A DNA stretch of 64,000 bases, from contig PVNU02000127.1 in assembly GCA_003013855.2 (NCBI GenBank), positions 1,550,001 to 1,614,000 on the forward strand, written 5' to 3'. The position numbers and the translations under genes were made by a program. The notes under the pieces are model-generated. The model ran no database searches, was not told where the DNA came from, and saw only the letters and a program-made list of their open reading frames with translations. Positions 24,600-35,599 of this stretch are shown here, in pieces (the stretch's first letter is position 1; every line of letters begins with the position of its first letter). Source of the DNA: Liriodendron chinense. Lineage: Eukaryota > Streptophyta > Magnoliopsida > Magnoliales > Magnoliaceae.

Positions 24600-24608
24600 G
24601 GCCCATCT

Positions 24609-25783
24609 CTGATGACGTGCCGCACCACCAATCAGATCTCATCACTGATGTGGGTAGTGAGGGTGCGACACCTCAAGACACGTGCTGTGAAGCAATGCTT
24701 CCATGCAAAGGCAGTTTTTTTTTTTTTTTTTTTTCTTTCCAATCATGGTTACTATTCTTGGTACCACAGTACACGTGCATAAAATCCATACCGTTCATCA
24801 GATAGACCAGCCCTTGTTTTGCCTTTATGTCAAAAATCAAGCTGATTACACTCCCGACGTCACTCCATAAAACTATACATAAAACCTCTAAATTCACGTG
24901 GTACGGTCCACATGAGATTTGGAATACTCTGCTTTTTAGATAATTTTGCATCCCAATGACACACATCATATTGGATGGATTGGATGGCGTATGAAAACAA
25001 CAGTGGGCCCTAGACAAACTAATGGTGAGCGTCCAATCCTGACTTTTTTCTATGATATGGCCCACCTGAGTGTTGAACCATGGTGATTTCTGGGTCCCAT
25101 TATGAATCTGAGGCAACGTACCTGGTGGACGTGGTGGATCTTACGAAAGTTCCACCGACATGGCTGTCGGTTAAAGAAAGTAAACCAGCGTCAAGGTAGG
25201 CTGTCATTTATTATTATGGTGAGGTTGCATTTGCATATGCTCCAGGCTGACGGTTCATATGATAAAAACATTTGATTTTTCGTCCCATGGACCCATGTGA
25301 ATTGGTAAGTCTAAAATATGGGCCAGATCATACAAACTCTTCCATCAATGCACTTTCTACTGGGCCCCGGCGATTAGGGAACCACCGTTTATTATTATTA
25401 TTATTTTCCAATATTGGGTTTTAAATGGAGGATCACAATCATCCCATCCATGAAAATTTTGGACCATGTCCAATCTACGGTTGGGCCTACCAGCCTGCTC
25501 TAGATCATCGAGCAGTGATGGATGTGTGGATCATTCACCTCTCCAACTTGCAAGACGCAAACAGTCATTCTACTATTTTAATGTGAATGACGGAATCTAA
25601 GGCATGAATATGGTAAAAGTAATGATTACATTCATTTTCATTTTTTTGAAAATAATTTCATTGTTAGAAGTCCTGTTCGTCTTTTAGGAAGAAAGTCTCT
25701 CATTTTAGGTGTAATGCGTAGGATTCTTGAGAACCATAATTCCGAAGAAGTACATAAATTATTTTATGAAATTCAAGCTTTTT
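24609..25783. other. Intergenic with MITE remnants
   Basis: 24770-25130 carries foldback words (gtgcataaaatccataccgt, cacgtggtacggtccacatg, gatatggcccacctgagtgt) without clear ends. A 20-nt T run starts at 24715. No exon recognised. Confidence 0.45.
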
Positions 25784-25895
25784 CGAAACCCGTCAGTGGT
25801 GAAAATTCATGCGGCAGCACCAGTGGGTGTGTTGCATGTTTGACTGGGTAGGTGCGTTGCATGACTGACAACAAAAAAAAAAAAAAAAAAAAAAA
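25784..25895 (+). mobile_element. 5'-truncated SINE S1 copy with 15-bp target duplication
   Basis: About 85 bp ending 'ctgggtaggtgcgttgcatg' and a run of 24 or more A are flanked by the perfect duplication AAATTCAAGCTTTTT (25769-25783 and 25896-25910). The body (cgaaacccgtcagtggtg, then accagtgggtgtgttgc) matches the 3' part of the SINE at 8105-8266. Poly-A plus long direct repeats show insertion by target-primed reverse transcription. Confidence 0.85.
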
Positions 25896-25979
25896 AAATT
25901 CAAGCTTTTTTAAATCAACGAGCCTGAGACCTATTTTAAGTTCTGTGATTGATTACCCTGCTTCTGTGATGTGGTCCTT

Positions 25980-26195
25980 AATGGCCCGTTTGGATACCAG
26001 GAAGTAAGTTACTTTTTCTACTTACAGCAGTAGGTAAGTAACTTATTTAAAATAAGTTTAGTTTATGAACACTTATAAGTAACATTTTTATTTAAAGTTA
26101 CTTAATCACTTCGGTTTAATAAGTAGAAATTAAGCTAAGCTACTTGAGGCATAAGTAGCTTATCTTAAGTAACGTACGATCCAAAACGCCCCTAA
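25980..26195. mobile_element. Probable hAT-type MITE
   Basis: Left end 'ggcccgtttggataccagga' and right end 'gatccaaaacgcccctaag' are roughly inverted. Inner 'aagtaagttacttt' and 'aagtagcttatcttaagtaa' blocks are also inverted and AT-rich. The target duplication was not resolved. Confidence 0.5.
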
Positions 26196-26576
26196 GAATG
26201 GTGGACTACCCTGACTTTATCCTTTTTCATCTTAAGCCATGGCACTGCTTGGGTCACTTCCTTTTTCCATACTATCCATCTGCGTGATGAGAAGCCAAGA
26301 TTGCACAAGTGGGCGAAATAATAGCATCGGGGCGGATGATCTTAACCGTTGAGCAATATTTCCTTCAACGACCCCTTTTCTTTTTTACTCAAGTTGGCCC
26401 ATCTTAGGTCCCAGCACAGTGGTAATAGCTATTACGATGCATGTGGTCTGAGCCCATCAAAATAGGCCTAACAAATGCGTGGCCTACGAACTATGAATCA
26501 AGGCCCTCATCATTTAGGTTTTGGGCCCATGAATAAGATGCCCAACTGTCCTGAGCCCATTGTCGAGCGTGATGGC

Positions 26577-26707
26577 TATGGGTGTCAATGGGCCGGGCTT
26601 GGGCCTGAAAATCCAAATTTTGAATAGTTCCGGCCCTATGGCCCGGCCCGAAATAGTGTAAAATCAGGGCCGAGAGCTACCCCAGGCCCGGCCCATTGAG
26701 ACCCCTA
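26577..26707. mobile_element. hAT MITE with perfect 8-bp duplication
   Basis: A 131-bp element starts TATGGGTGTCAATGGGCCGG and ends with the inverse of TAGGGGTCTCAATGGGCCGG. It is flanked by the perfect 8-bp duplication GTGATGGC (26569-26576 and 26708-26715). The GC-rich inner part is a foldback (ggcccggccc). The ends and 8-bp duplication fit the hAT superfamily. Confidence 0.85.
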
Positions 26708-26739
26708 GTGATGGCATGTCATTGAGAGTAAAATAAGAG

Positions 26740-27178
26740 TAGCGCTCCAGTGATACCGGGCATATATGGCCCACATGGTGTATATATCACATCCAACCCG
26801 TCCATCAGATGTATCCCCTCAGTTTACTCCTACCCCCTGAAAATCAGCTAGATATCACACTCTGGTGGGCCACACCATAGGGGAAAAGGTGAGAGGGGAC
26901 GCCTACCCTTGATTCTCACCAGGGCCAACTGATTTGAAGAGTATCTGACCCTTCATCCAGGGTCTCAACTGCCTGGATTCCGTATCCAAAATATGTTGGG
27001 CCCCTCATAAAAATCAAGGGTGGGAGTCTCCTCTCCACTTGCCACCTGTTCTGTGGCCTACCTGAGCTTCCTTTATGAGTTGAATTTTGGGTGCTGATGA
27101 ACGAGTCAGATGTCGTAAATACATCATGTGGGCCCACTTCTCCCCTTAAACTCTATCTTAGGGTGGTACCGTTATCGT
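26740..27178. mobile_element. Foldback MITE, CTCCAGTG subfamily (copy 9)
   Basis: It begins near gcgctccagtgataccggg and ends near 'gggtggtaccgttatcgtgc'. Inner sequence 'gtgggccacaccataggg' (26868) and 'cacatcatgtgggcccact' match the copy at 45851-46352 throughout. The terminal repeats are degraded. Confidence 0.6.
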
Positions 27179-27754
27179 GCGCCCCATCAGCATCAGGACA
27201 GTCAGGATTATCGAATCGGCGGTATTTTTGTCTCGTGGCCCACCCACTGTGGGGCCTGCTCCATGGACAGCTCTGTCTGGTTCCCCGTACACATGCCACG
27301 TGTACAGGGAGAAGAGGACGTCGACAATTCTCTATCCATGACCAGGATAGACAGTGTCCAATGTAAATAAATGGAATTTGGCTAACTCTCGAAATGGGCC
27401 CCACCCTCAGCAATCCAAACAGCGAATGCCATGTGAGTGGGCCCCACCTAGATAGCGGCTGCAGATTTCAGTGTACCTTCCTGTTTTGGTATTTTTTTTC
27501 AAGGACGTTGTGTCTCAATTGCACTCGAAATCCGTCACTGGGCCTGTCTATAGTGAGGCCCTGGATCATCAGGTGATCCGGACCGTCCATTTTTTGTGGG
27601 CTTTACTGTGTAAGTGAAAATGAGAAAACAAAAACCACATCAGTCGAGCAATCCCAGCTTTCTCTGGCCCCGACATAACGGCTAAGACCGGCCCATTGCA
27701 TGACCTATCCAACGTTTGCCCATCATACCAGATGGATGGCTCATATCATCAGGG

Positions 27755-28207
27755 CAAAACTCTGTGGGGCTCACGGCGATGCGACTTCGACATCCACTCC
27801 ATCCATCAGTTTCACCATATTATGCTACGATAACATCTCAAAAACAAGAGATATCTGAAACCCAGGTGGACCACACAATAGGAGAAACTAGGGATGGAAA
27901 CACCCGCTGTTGAAACCTTTCTGGGCCCACCACAATGTGTATATGCCGTCCAATCCGTTCATAAGCGTATTAACACCTGGATGAACTGAAAAAACAAATA
28001 GCAGCCTGATCTAAAACCTCAGTAGCTCCAACAAGTTTTCAATGGTGGGCGTTCAATCCCCACTTTTTTCTATGATTAGCCTTACTTGAGTTTCAGATTT
28101 ACGGCTAACATCCTAACATGATCTGGAGAAATTGATGGACGGAGTAGATGTCCTACAGACATCGTGCTGGGCCCCACAGAGTTTGGGCGGGAAATTCGCG
28201 TCCACCC
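27755..28207. mobile_element. Foldback MITE, copy 8, left end degraded
   Basis: The inverted subterminal pair 'aaactctgtggggctcac' (27760) and 'ggccccacagagtttgggcg' (28170) encloses a core with 'ggtggaccacacaataggag'. The right end reads (reverse complement) GGTGGACGCGAATTTCCC; the matching outer left end is missing. Confidence 0.65.
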
Positions 28208-28873
28208 GAAGAGTAGGGAATGAATAAATTTACTGGATGTAATTATTTGTTTGGTATCATTTTTTGGTGCAGCTGTTTCCGGCATAATGAGTGCTCATGC
28301 AATGAGTATGTCTTGCCTCCATCGCGTCTGACGATCCAGCGTGTGTTGCTGCCCAATGGGCCCTATGCTAGGTGGTCCGATAGTCGAAACCATCCATTGC
28401 TGTAGAACCTGTGTCATATTCTCTAATATAAGAAAGATATGCACAATGGATGATTTTGATCATCACTATCTGTAGATGAATTTAGAACACTGAAAATATA
28501 ATCTTCAATGGCTCGAATTAAACTCTAAAAATCAATGGTTAGGATCATTAGTTAATTGTAATAATGGTAAGATGGGTTATTTATCGTAGTAATTAGAATA
28601 TGGACGGTTCAAATCATTCCTTCTCAGCATGTGGGGCCGAGTGGGTGGCATTCAGTTCAGCTGGCAGAGACAATGTAGAATGCCCGCGCTGTTTCGGGTT
28701 CACCAATTTAAGGTCCCAAAGTTAGATTGGCTGAGCGATCCCAACGGCTGTTTGGAGGAGACTTGTTTGCTGAAATAAGATACTTTTCATTCGTAGCCGT
28801 TCAATAAATGCCTACAAATCTGATAGTTACATAATTAAATAATGGCATATTAGGAGTCGCTTGGCACCATGAC

Positions 28874-28920
28874 GGGGGGGGGGGGGGGGGGGGGGGATTT
28901 GGGGGGGGGGGATTTGGGGG
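28874..28920. repeat. G-homopolymer cluster
   Basis: A run of 23 G (28874-28896) is followed by attt, 11 G, attt and 5 G. The next bases (gtgtttcaaatccctagg) look like the end of an element whose partner may be 'gaggggtttcaaatccac' near 29440. Homopolymer length is uncertain in any assembly. Confidence 0.8.
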
Positions 28921-31900
28921 TGTTTCAAATCCCTAGGTGCGGCGCATAAAGCAACCAAGGGTTTTAAACTCTGAGGGATTCAAATCCCCCTCAATGAGGG
29001 GGTTTGAAATCCAAGGTGGGAACTAATACCATATCTAAAATCCTTCCAAGAGCCATATGTGTAACATGTGTGTCACTGGGCTATCAATCTATTGGGTACA
29101 TGGCAAACTAATTAATGATATCCTAAAACAATCAATTATCAATTGCATCACTAAAATTATTTTAATAGGAAGATATGTGCTGTCCAAACATTATCTATGT
29201 AAATCAACAGTTAAAAACTGTTGGTTAGTCATTTGGATGTGATCCTATGCTTCATCTAAGGCTCAGAATTTAGTCATTTTTAGCCTAAGTATATATTTCA
29301 ACTGGCTTATTACAACCATTGTGTCAAACATTAGGTACAGTTATTAGGGATATTAAAGTTGATTTAGTAATTAAATTCAAACTCAATAAATATCATACTT
29401 TTGGACTATAGGAGATTCCAAATCTAAGGTGCCAAACACAACCGAGGGGTTTCAAATCCACGCACCAAATAGGTCCACGTGTGCAATAATTTGCATAGTT
29501 TAATTTGAACTACTTGCATACCACGTGTGCAATTTCTCTATGTTATGTAAATACTTATCGAAGTATCGAAGTTTTTCTTGAAAAGGTAAATCTTAATGGG
29601 TAACATGTATAGCCATGCTTTTGAGAGCGGAGGAAGTCGACCTTGGGTTGGAGTCTCACTTTAATATGATTCCTGTTGGATTTTTATGAATACCAAGTGG
29701 AATTTAAATGGTTGTCTAAAATTTATATTTTATATCATTTAAAATCTCTTAATTTTTTTTTTTTTATAATGCTAGATTTTTAAAACACTAAATTATCTAT
29801 AATGAAAGGTTTAGATTTTAGTTGTATGTTGCACGTGGTATGAAGATTTTTATGTGATGTAGATGTTGATCTATCAATATGAAATGTTTCTCTCTATCTT
29901 AGAGAGAGAGAGAGCGCTCCATATCAATTTCTAAGGAAAATGGGGTCCTTACTCATACCTCAATGGTAGACTCACAAGATTTTCAACATGAGGTCATGGG
30001 TTCAAATACCCATTGTAGTGAAATCTCACTATGAGGCAAAGGAGAAGTATATGTCCACACAGATGGCTTACACATTCACATGCGTGGATGGAGTCTCACA
30101 TTTCTTTCTTTTGTTCACGCTAGTGAGGGGTTTAACATTTAACGGGTGTACTAGATATAATACTTCACCATCTTATAATATTTTACTGTCCCCACATAGG
30201 AATTGAAATTAGTCTCACACTTTATCCATGCACGTATTTATGATTCAATTATTTCATTTACCAAAGAATCATATTCTATGCTAATCAAATAATAGATCAT
30301 CAAATCATCATAAAATGTGGTTAAAATAGAATTTCAATGGTTAACTTTCGTAAGATTATTTAAATCATTTTAATATCTAGATCTCATGAAAAAAAATCAC
30401 TTGATGAATATTTGATCTATTAGATCTCCACCATAAACACGCTCTTAGGAAAATGATGAATCCTTTATTAGCCCATGTATGAATTAATGAACCATGAGTA
30501 TGCACTCAACTACGTACATTCACTTTTATTTTATTAGCCATGTGATATTCTCATAAAACGAGCAGAACTACATACAACTATATAAGAACATGTACATGAC
30601 CCTTATAGGTATTAAGGTTAAACAATTAATTAAGTTCCAATGCATCATCAAGTCTAATTTAGTTCAGATAATGGGCTTTCCAAATTAGCGACTTAATCTT
30701 AATTCACCAATGCAAGCCAACAATATCTTGTATCTATAGCACAAACACACGCTCATGTAAAGGAAGGGAAAAACAAACCAACACTAAGCCCAACCCAATA
30801 GTGAAGACTTATCTCTCGCTGTTCTCTCTTTTTTTTTTTTTTTTTTTAATGGGGGAGCTAGTCACACTTCAATGTTAGCCACCCCCACATTAGGATTCAA
30901 TGCTAGGACCTCGGTATTGAGACTAGATGGTGAGGAATATCTATCTTGACCTCTGTCAGTCTTCTCACAATAGATGACCATATCTTTTATCATGAGATAA
31001 TCATAGGATTGTCTTAAATAAATATAAAAAAAAGGCTTGCTAAAACATGCTAGGTCAGGACAACAATTCTCCCTTAGTTAATGACTGTCGTGTGCAACTT
31101 TAAGTGTCCTAAGACAACAAGAAAAATCACTTCTACTAATCTATATCCATGAACAGTGGATGAGGATCCACATTGGTTTTCTTGGGCACAACTCCGACCA
31201 TCAACAACCTTAGCATGACTGGGAGATGCAATCTATCAGTGACCTACAAAAAGGCAAAGTACACTGTCTGTATTTAATGGGGAAAAATGTAATAAAGAAG
31301 GGTCAGCATCTTACAACCTGGGAGATATTTGGGCCATCTCTTATCATGGTGGGACCCATCAGTTAATAGCGCGAGTCATCGAAACATGGTCCCAGAGGAA
31401 ATGAGAGCACACCGAAGCTTCGGGATCCTATGATTCATTGAGGGGATAGACTCCTATGTTAGTCTCGCACAATTTAAGAAAAGTGGTGGTGACTTATCTC
31501 TTCACATGTATCCCAGCTGTATACAGCTATCAGGACCATCCAAATTGTGGGTCCTATCATGGTGGAGCATATCTCCAAATTCACATTGAAAAAGTAATCC
31601 TAAGCATATCCTGTCAATGATATTAAACGGATGGCTAGCTAAAAGTAAAATGAATGGTCCAAATTAGCAAGGAAAACTTAGATGGTTAATATTATCTTCT
31701 CAGCAAATTTTTTAGGTGATGTTCCATCCACACTTGGGTCAGAGATTTGGACTGTCTGGATTTCTGTACAAAAATAGCATGTGCTCGGTCTAGCTTGGAA
31801 TTTTCACTACTCACTATTATATATACTTTTAACCATCCACTCGATATCCATCGATTGGATGGTTAGTAATGCTTATTAACTATGATTTTATAGGCATGCT

Positions 31901-32068
31901 CCATCCAAAATGTTCCCCACCATTTGGCTGGTCTGGATATCGGTATATGCATTCCACATGTGAGGAGGATGAGTCACCACCATTTTCAAAATGATGGTAA
32001 ACTTCATGGAGCCATGATCACTCCCACAACAACTGCTACAAGCCTACAACTGATCATAGAACGAAGGC
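28921..32068. other. Intergenic, 3.1 kb, SINE and repeat debris only
   Basis: No coding exon is seen. Contents are a possible hAT-like repeat to about 29480, a GA run at 29901-29913, the SINE at 29945, and a decayed retroposon tail near 30824-30960 (T-rich run, then 'gctaggacctcggtattgag'). The remainder up to the E6-like gene is unassigned AT-rich sequence. Confidence 0.5.
29945..30210 (+). mobile_element. tRNA-derived SINE, family S1, copy 2
   Basis: It shows an A-box-like 'caatggtagactcaca' (about 29960) and a clean B box gggttcaaataccc (29999-30012), followed by 'gtagtgaaatctcactatga'. The spacing of about 40 bp fits a pol III promoter. It is the best preserved copy of the family also seen at 8105 and 25784. 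The 3' limit is approximate. Confidence 0.6.
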
Positions 32069-32086
32069 ATGTTTCCAAAGCCTACA

Positions 32087-32092
32087 TTTATT
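32087..32092 (-). terminator. AATAAA polyadenylation signal of the E6-like gene
   Basis: On the minus strand AATAAA lies about 177 bp downstream of the E6-like stop codon. It is a sensible position for poly(A) signalling, but the cleavage site is not visible. Confidence 0.5.
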
Positions 32093-32268
32093 AATGATTT
32101 TTTATTTTTCAATAACCAAATACATACAAATCATAAAAAAAGCAACCCAAACACGACCAACATCAGAAAACAACTATTTATCATAAACACTACCATAATT
32201 TATGGTTGGAGACTAGCTACACATAGCCCAAACAACATGCATGATCATGGAATATGGGCCAAAGCAAT

Positions 32269-32880
32269 CTATGGTATGAAATCTTCATCAGTCTCCTCCT
32301 GGGGGTTTTGGTACCCCTCCATGGAAGTGTTGTACTCATAAGCATTCTCATTATTACCATAATAACCACCATAATTGTATTGGTTCCTGGGGCCAACTCG
32401 GGTGGGCCGATACCCTCCGCGACTTCCCATCGCAGAATCGTAGCCGTTGCGGTAATTGGCGTCGGCTTTGATGTCGTAGAAGTACCGGCCGTTCTCCAGG
32501 AACCTTGTATCGCTCATGCCGTACTGCTGGTTATCGTACTCGTTGTTGGGGTAGGCAGTTGTAGTCTCCTTGTCCTGATAGCTTCTAAGGCTGGTGGACT
32601 CCCCGTTGGGGAGTCCCTCAGTGACTTGACTAGTGCTTGTATGTGACATCATTTCAGGACTGCGGCCATAGAGTCCATAGCCGTTGAGGTTCTGTGGGGT
32701 GAATGTTGTGGGCTCTTCTCGTTTTGGAAATGGAGGTTGTTTGTTGAGGGGTTCGGTTTCGGTGGCAGTGTTGAAGCGAGTCACCTTATTGAAGAAGTGG
32801 CTCTCCCTCGCTTGGATTTGGAGGGAGGAGATGAGAAAGAGAAGGAAGAGGAAAGAGAGGTAGCTTGGAAAGGCAGCCAT
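32269..32880 (-). CDS. E6-like secreted protein
   Basis: Single-exon gene of 203 codons. Residues 1-24 form a signal peptide (hydrophobic LSFLFLLFLISSLQI, probable cleavage after QIQA), so the product is likely secreted to the cell wall or apoplast. The diagnostic block is QYGMSDTRFLENGRYFYDI at residues 119-137, with NLNGYGLYG at 65-72. The C-terminus is Tyr/Asn/Gly-rich and then acidic (EETDEDFIP). This order matches plant E6-like proteins, first known from cotton fibre; their biochemical role is unknown. Frame, start and promoter are intact: a TATA box lies 63-71 bp upstream of the ATG and a poly(A) signal follows. Length is within the family's usual range as I know it. A plus-strand open frame over the same bases is a shadow. 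Confidence 0.9.
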   Translation of the reverse strand: MAAFPSYLSFLFLLFLISSLQIQARESHFFNKVTRFNTATETEPLNKQPPFPKREEPTTFTPQNLNGYGLYGRSPEMMSHTSTSQVTEGLPNGESTSLRSYQDKETTTAYPNNEYDNQQYGMSDTRFLENGRYFYDIKADANYRNGYDSAMGSRGGYRPTRVGPRNQYNYGGYYGNNENAYEYNTSMEGYQNPQEETDEDFIP

Positions 32881-32942
32881 GGATGAGTGAGATAGAGGGG
32901 GAGAGATGGATGTGGGTGGTGAAGAGAAGTGATTATCCTACT

Positions 32943-32951
32943 CTTTTTATA
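32943..32951 (-). promoter_or_regulatory. TATA box of the E6-like gene
   Basis: On the minus strand ctctATAAAAAGAG lies about 63-71 bp upstream of the start codon, predicting a 5' leader of roughly 35-40 nt. That leader is CT-rich (CCCCCTCTATCTCACTC), as in many highly expressed plant genes. Confidence 0.7.
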
Positions 32952-33770
32952 GAGGGGAAGGCTCTTCCTCTCTGTTTTTTAATTCTCCATATGAAAGGTG
33001 CAAAGAGACGTGACGATTACAGGTGGTGATTGTGGTCCACTGCAAAAGGGATAATAATAATCTCTTTACCCATGCTAGTAGGAAATAGTGAACATGGCAG
33101 CCAGGGAGAATTGTGGTCAATGGACTTTTACCAAGTTGGCCTAAAGTACGACTATTTTAAAAAACAACATTCTCTTTCATTTTCTTTCTTTTTTGACCTC
33201 TGAATCCTTTTTACCTTTTATAGGACAAAATGTCACTGCCTTTATGAGCTGCCACCATACTTGCTTTTGCTAGTGGAGTAACTTCGTAGCCCAATCTAAT
33301 GTATCTTTGGACCATCGCGTGGTGATTGAGTCCACTTGAAGGGAGATCTAATCTATTTATTTTCTTGACAGCCTGCGATATTAGTCAAAGATACTAATTC
33401 TAGCACAAAGGAGTTCTTATGGACCACAACAAACGATGGTCATTCACTCACAACTATTTTCTCTTGGTGTGATCCATCTTATTTGTGGAATGACTTAGTT
33501 TTTGGCTCACATGAATTCAACACATATTCCATGGAAGGCCCATAACTCTTAATATATGACAACTATGACCCTTAACACATGGTAATCTACACCTTAACAC
33601 ATGACAACCTCAATCCAATTCACCTATCTATTGAGACTTAATAAGGATGGCTTAAGAAGAAGAAAAAAAAAGAGCATACGAGATAGTCCTACTCGACAAT
33701 TTCCTTCTGATCATTAACTATTTTCATTTTCCCGAGTTTTCTCTGATCAAATAGATACTGGCAAGTTTTT
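32952..33770. other. E6-like upstream region
   Basis: No gene or defined element. AT-rich promoter-proximal sequence; cis elements beyond the TATA box cannot be assigned with confidence. Confidence 0.4.
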
Positions 33771-33779
33771 TAAGTGACA

Positions 33780-34258
33780 GCGGGGTGGATTAGGTGTGGC
33801 CCTGACTGTGGTGACTGTCTTGATTTATATACTATATATCCACTCTGCCCATCCATGTTTACAGATCATTTTAGGTTATGAGCCAAAAAATGAAGTAGAT
33901 TCAAAATTCAGGTGGACCACACCACAGGAAATAGTAGTGATTGACTATTAAAAACTTCTTGTGTGCCACAAAAGTTTTGGATCAAGCTGATTTTTTTTTC
34001 CTTCACCGAGATCCATGTGACTTATCAACAGGTTGGATGGAAAATAAACATTAGGGTGAGCCCTAGAAAGTTTTTAATGGTGGCCGTTCAATCATTTCTG
34101 TTTCCCGTTTCCTATGGTGCAGTCGGCTTGAGATTTGGATCTGCTTCATTTTTTAGGCCCATATTCTAAAATGCGTTAAAAAAATGTATGTACAGAGTGG
34201 ATATACAATACATACATCTAGGTGGGCTACACGGCCAGTGCTGCACCTAATCTGCTCA
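33780..34258. mobile_element. Foldback MITE, copy 10
   Basis: Left end GCGGGGTGGATTAGG and right end (reverse complement) GAGCAGATTAGG enclose the arms ggtggaccacaccacaggaa (33911) and tcctatggtgcagtcggctt (34110). Flanks TAAGTGACA and ACGGTGACA share GTGACA, a weakened 9-bp duplication. Confidence 0.75.
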
Positions 34259-34269
34259 CGGTGACACCG

Positions 34270-34720
34270 CGTGGTACTGGAAAGATGTGCACCGGCATGA
34301 TGAATTCACACCATTCAAGCCATCTATCAAATGTGTCACATGAGGAAACCCTACCACCCAAAACTCAGCTACATCCAATGTAGGGTGGGCCACAGAAAAG
34401 GAAACGAGCTGGTAACGAACGCGCATTCTTGAATTTCACAGGGGGGGCACCTGAGTCTCCAAACTGCATGAATCTTTTTCTGACCCTTCATTTATGATAG
34501 ATGAAGAATCTGAACAGCCTTGATTATTTATAAACAACTTGGTAATCCCCCACGCTAATCAACGGCCATCGTCCCCTCTCAATATGTTCTGGTGACGTAG
34601 CCCATCTGAGTTTTGGATCGTGCTGAGGTATGGGCTCCAAGGAGCTAGAGAAAAACATTCAATGCTTACTTTCTATGCTGAAAAATGTCAGCTGGCCGAC
34701 GGTTAGGATTTTCCTTAAAT
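34270..34720. mobile_element. Foldback MITE remnant, CTCCAGTG subfamily (copy 11)
   Basis: Phrases 'gtggtactggaaagatgtgc', 'gtagggtgggccacagaaaa', 'ttctgacccttcatttatga' and 'gtgacgtagcccatctgagt' follow the same order as the copies at 26740 and 45851. The ends are lost. Confidence 0.5.
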
Positions 34721-35059
34721 AGGCTTTTTCTTTTTTTTTTTTATCAATGGCTCACCAACAGTGAGGCCCACAGTTTGAATGGTTCCGATTTCCTATGTGG
34801 GGCCGGTGTACTGCAAAGATGGGTATGTGGTGATGTTCCTTAGCCAGTCATTTTGTCTATAATAAACCATATAATGAGAAAAGCTTATCTACTTGGGGAT
34901 TTTGGCCCATAACCTAAAACAAGCTATCATTTACCGAAATTTCTAAAATGTGCCGTTGATGATGCAACGATGGTAGGGGGGTAGGGCCATTTTGAAATAA
35001 TGACATTTTGTACATTCTGCTGCCTGCTTGTGAAGTTGTTCTTGATGAGATTTACGAAC

Positions 35060-35599
35060 GGAAGCGGTTCAGGTGGTGTTGTCCACACCATCCCAGCGGT
35101 GGTGCAGTGATGTGTTGGGTTATGTGTGGCCCACTGTGATGTATGTGCTTTATATCCACGCCGTACATACGTTTTCCCAGCTCATTTTAGGGCACGATAC
35201 AAAAAATGAAGCAGATCAGAAGCTCAAGTGGACTACACCACAGGAAACAGTGGTGATTGAATGTCGACCATTAAAAACTTCTTGGGGGCCGTAAATGTTT
35301 TGGATCAAGCTGATATTTGTGCTTTCCATTCATCCAGGTTCGTGTGATCTTATCAATAGGTTGGATGGAAAATAAACATTACAGTGGGCCCTAGGAAGGC
35401 CTCAACGGTGGTTTCCTGTAGTGTGGTCCACTTAAGCTTCTAATATGCTTAATTTTTTGGTTCATGCCCTAAAATGATCTGGAAAAACGGATGGACGGCG
35501 TGGATATAAAACATATACATCAAGGTGGACCCCACTACGCCCAACACATCACCGCACCATCGCTGGGGGTGGTATAGGCAACCCCACCTAATCCACGTC
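35060..35599. mobile_element. Foldback MITE, copy 12
   Basis: Left end GGAAGCGGTTCAGGTGGTGT pairs with right end (reverse complement) GACGTGGATTAGGTGGGGTT. The pairing continues through 'cagcggtggtgcagtgatgt' and its inverse near 35560. The first core arm is gtggactacaccacaggaaa; the second is ttcctgtagtgtggtccact. No good target duplication was found. Confidence 0.75.

Noticed and set aside
24673..25116. 147-codon minus-strand open frame
   Set aside because: Built from MITE words and a poly-T run read as poly-Lys; no protein family features.
29999..30012. tRNA-like B box as a tRNA gene
   Set aside because: No cloverleaf can be drawn around it; it fits a SINE family present in three places.
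32254..32646. 130-codon plus-strand frame over the E6-like gene
   Set aside because: Antisense shadow of a well-supported coding sequence.
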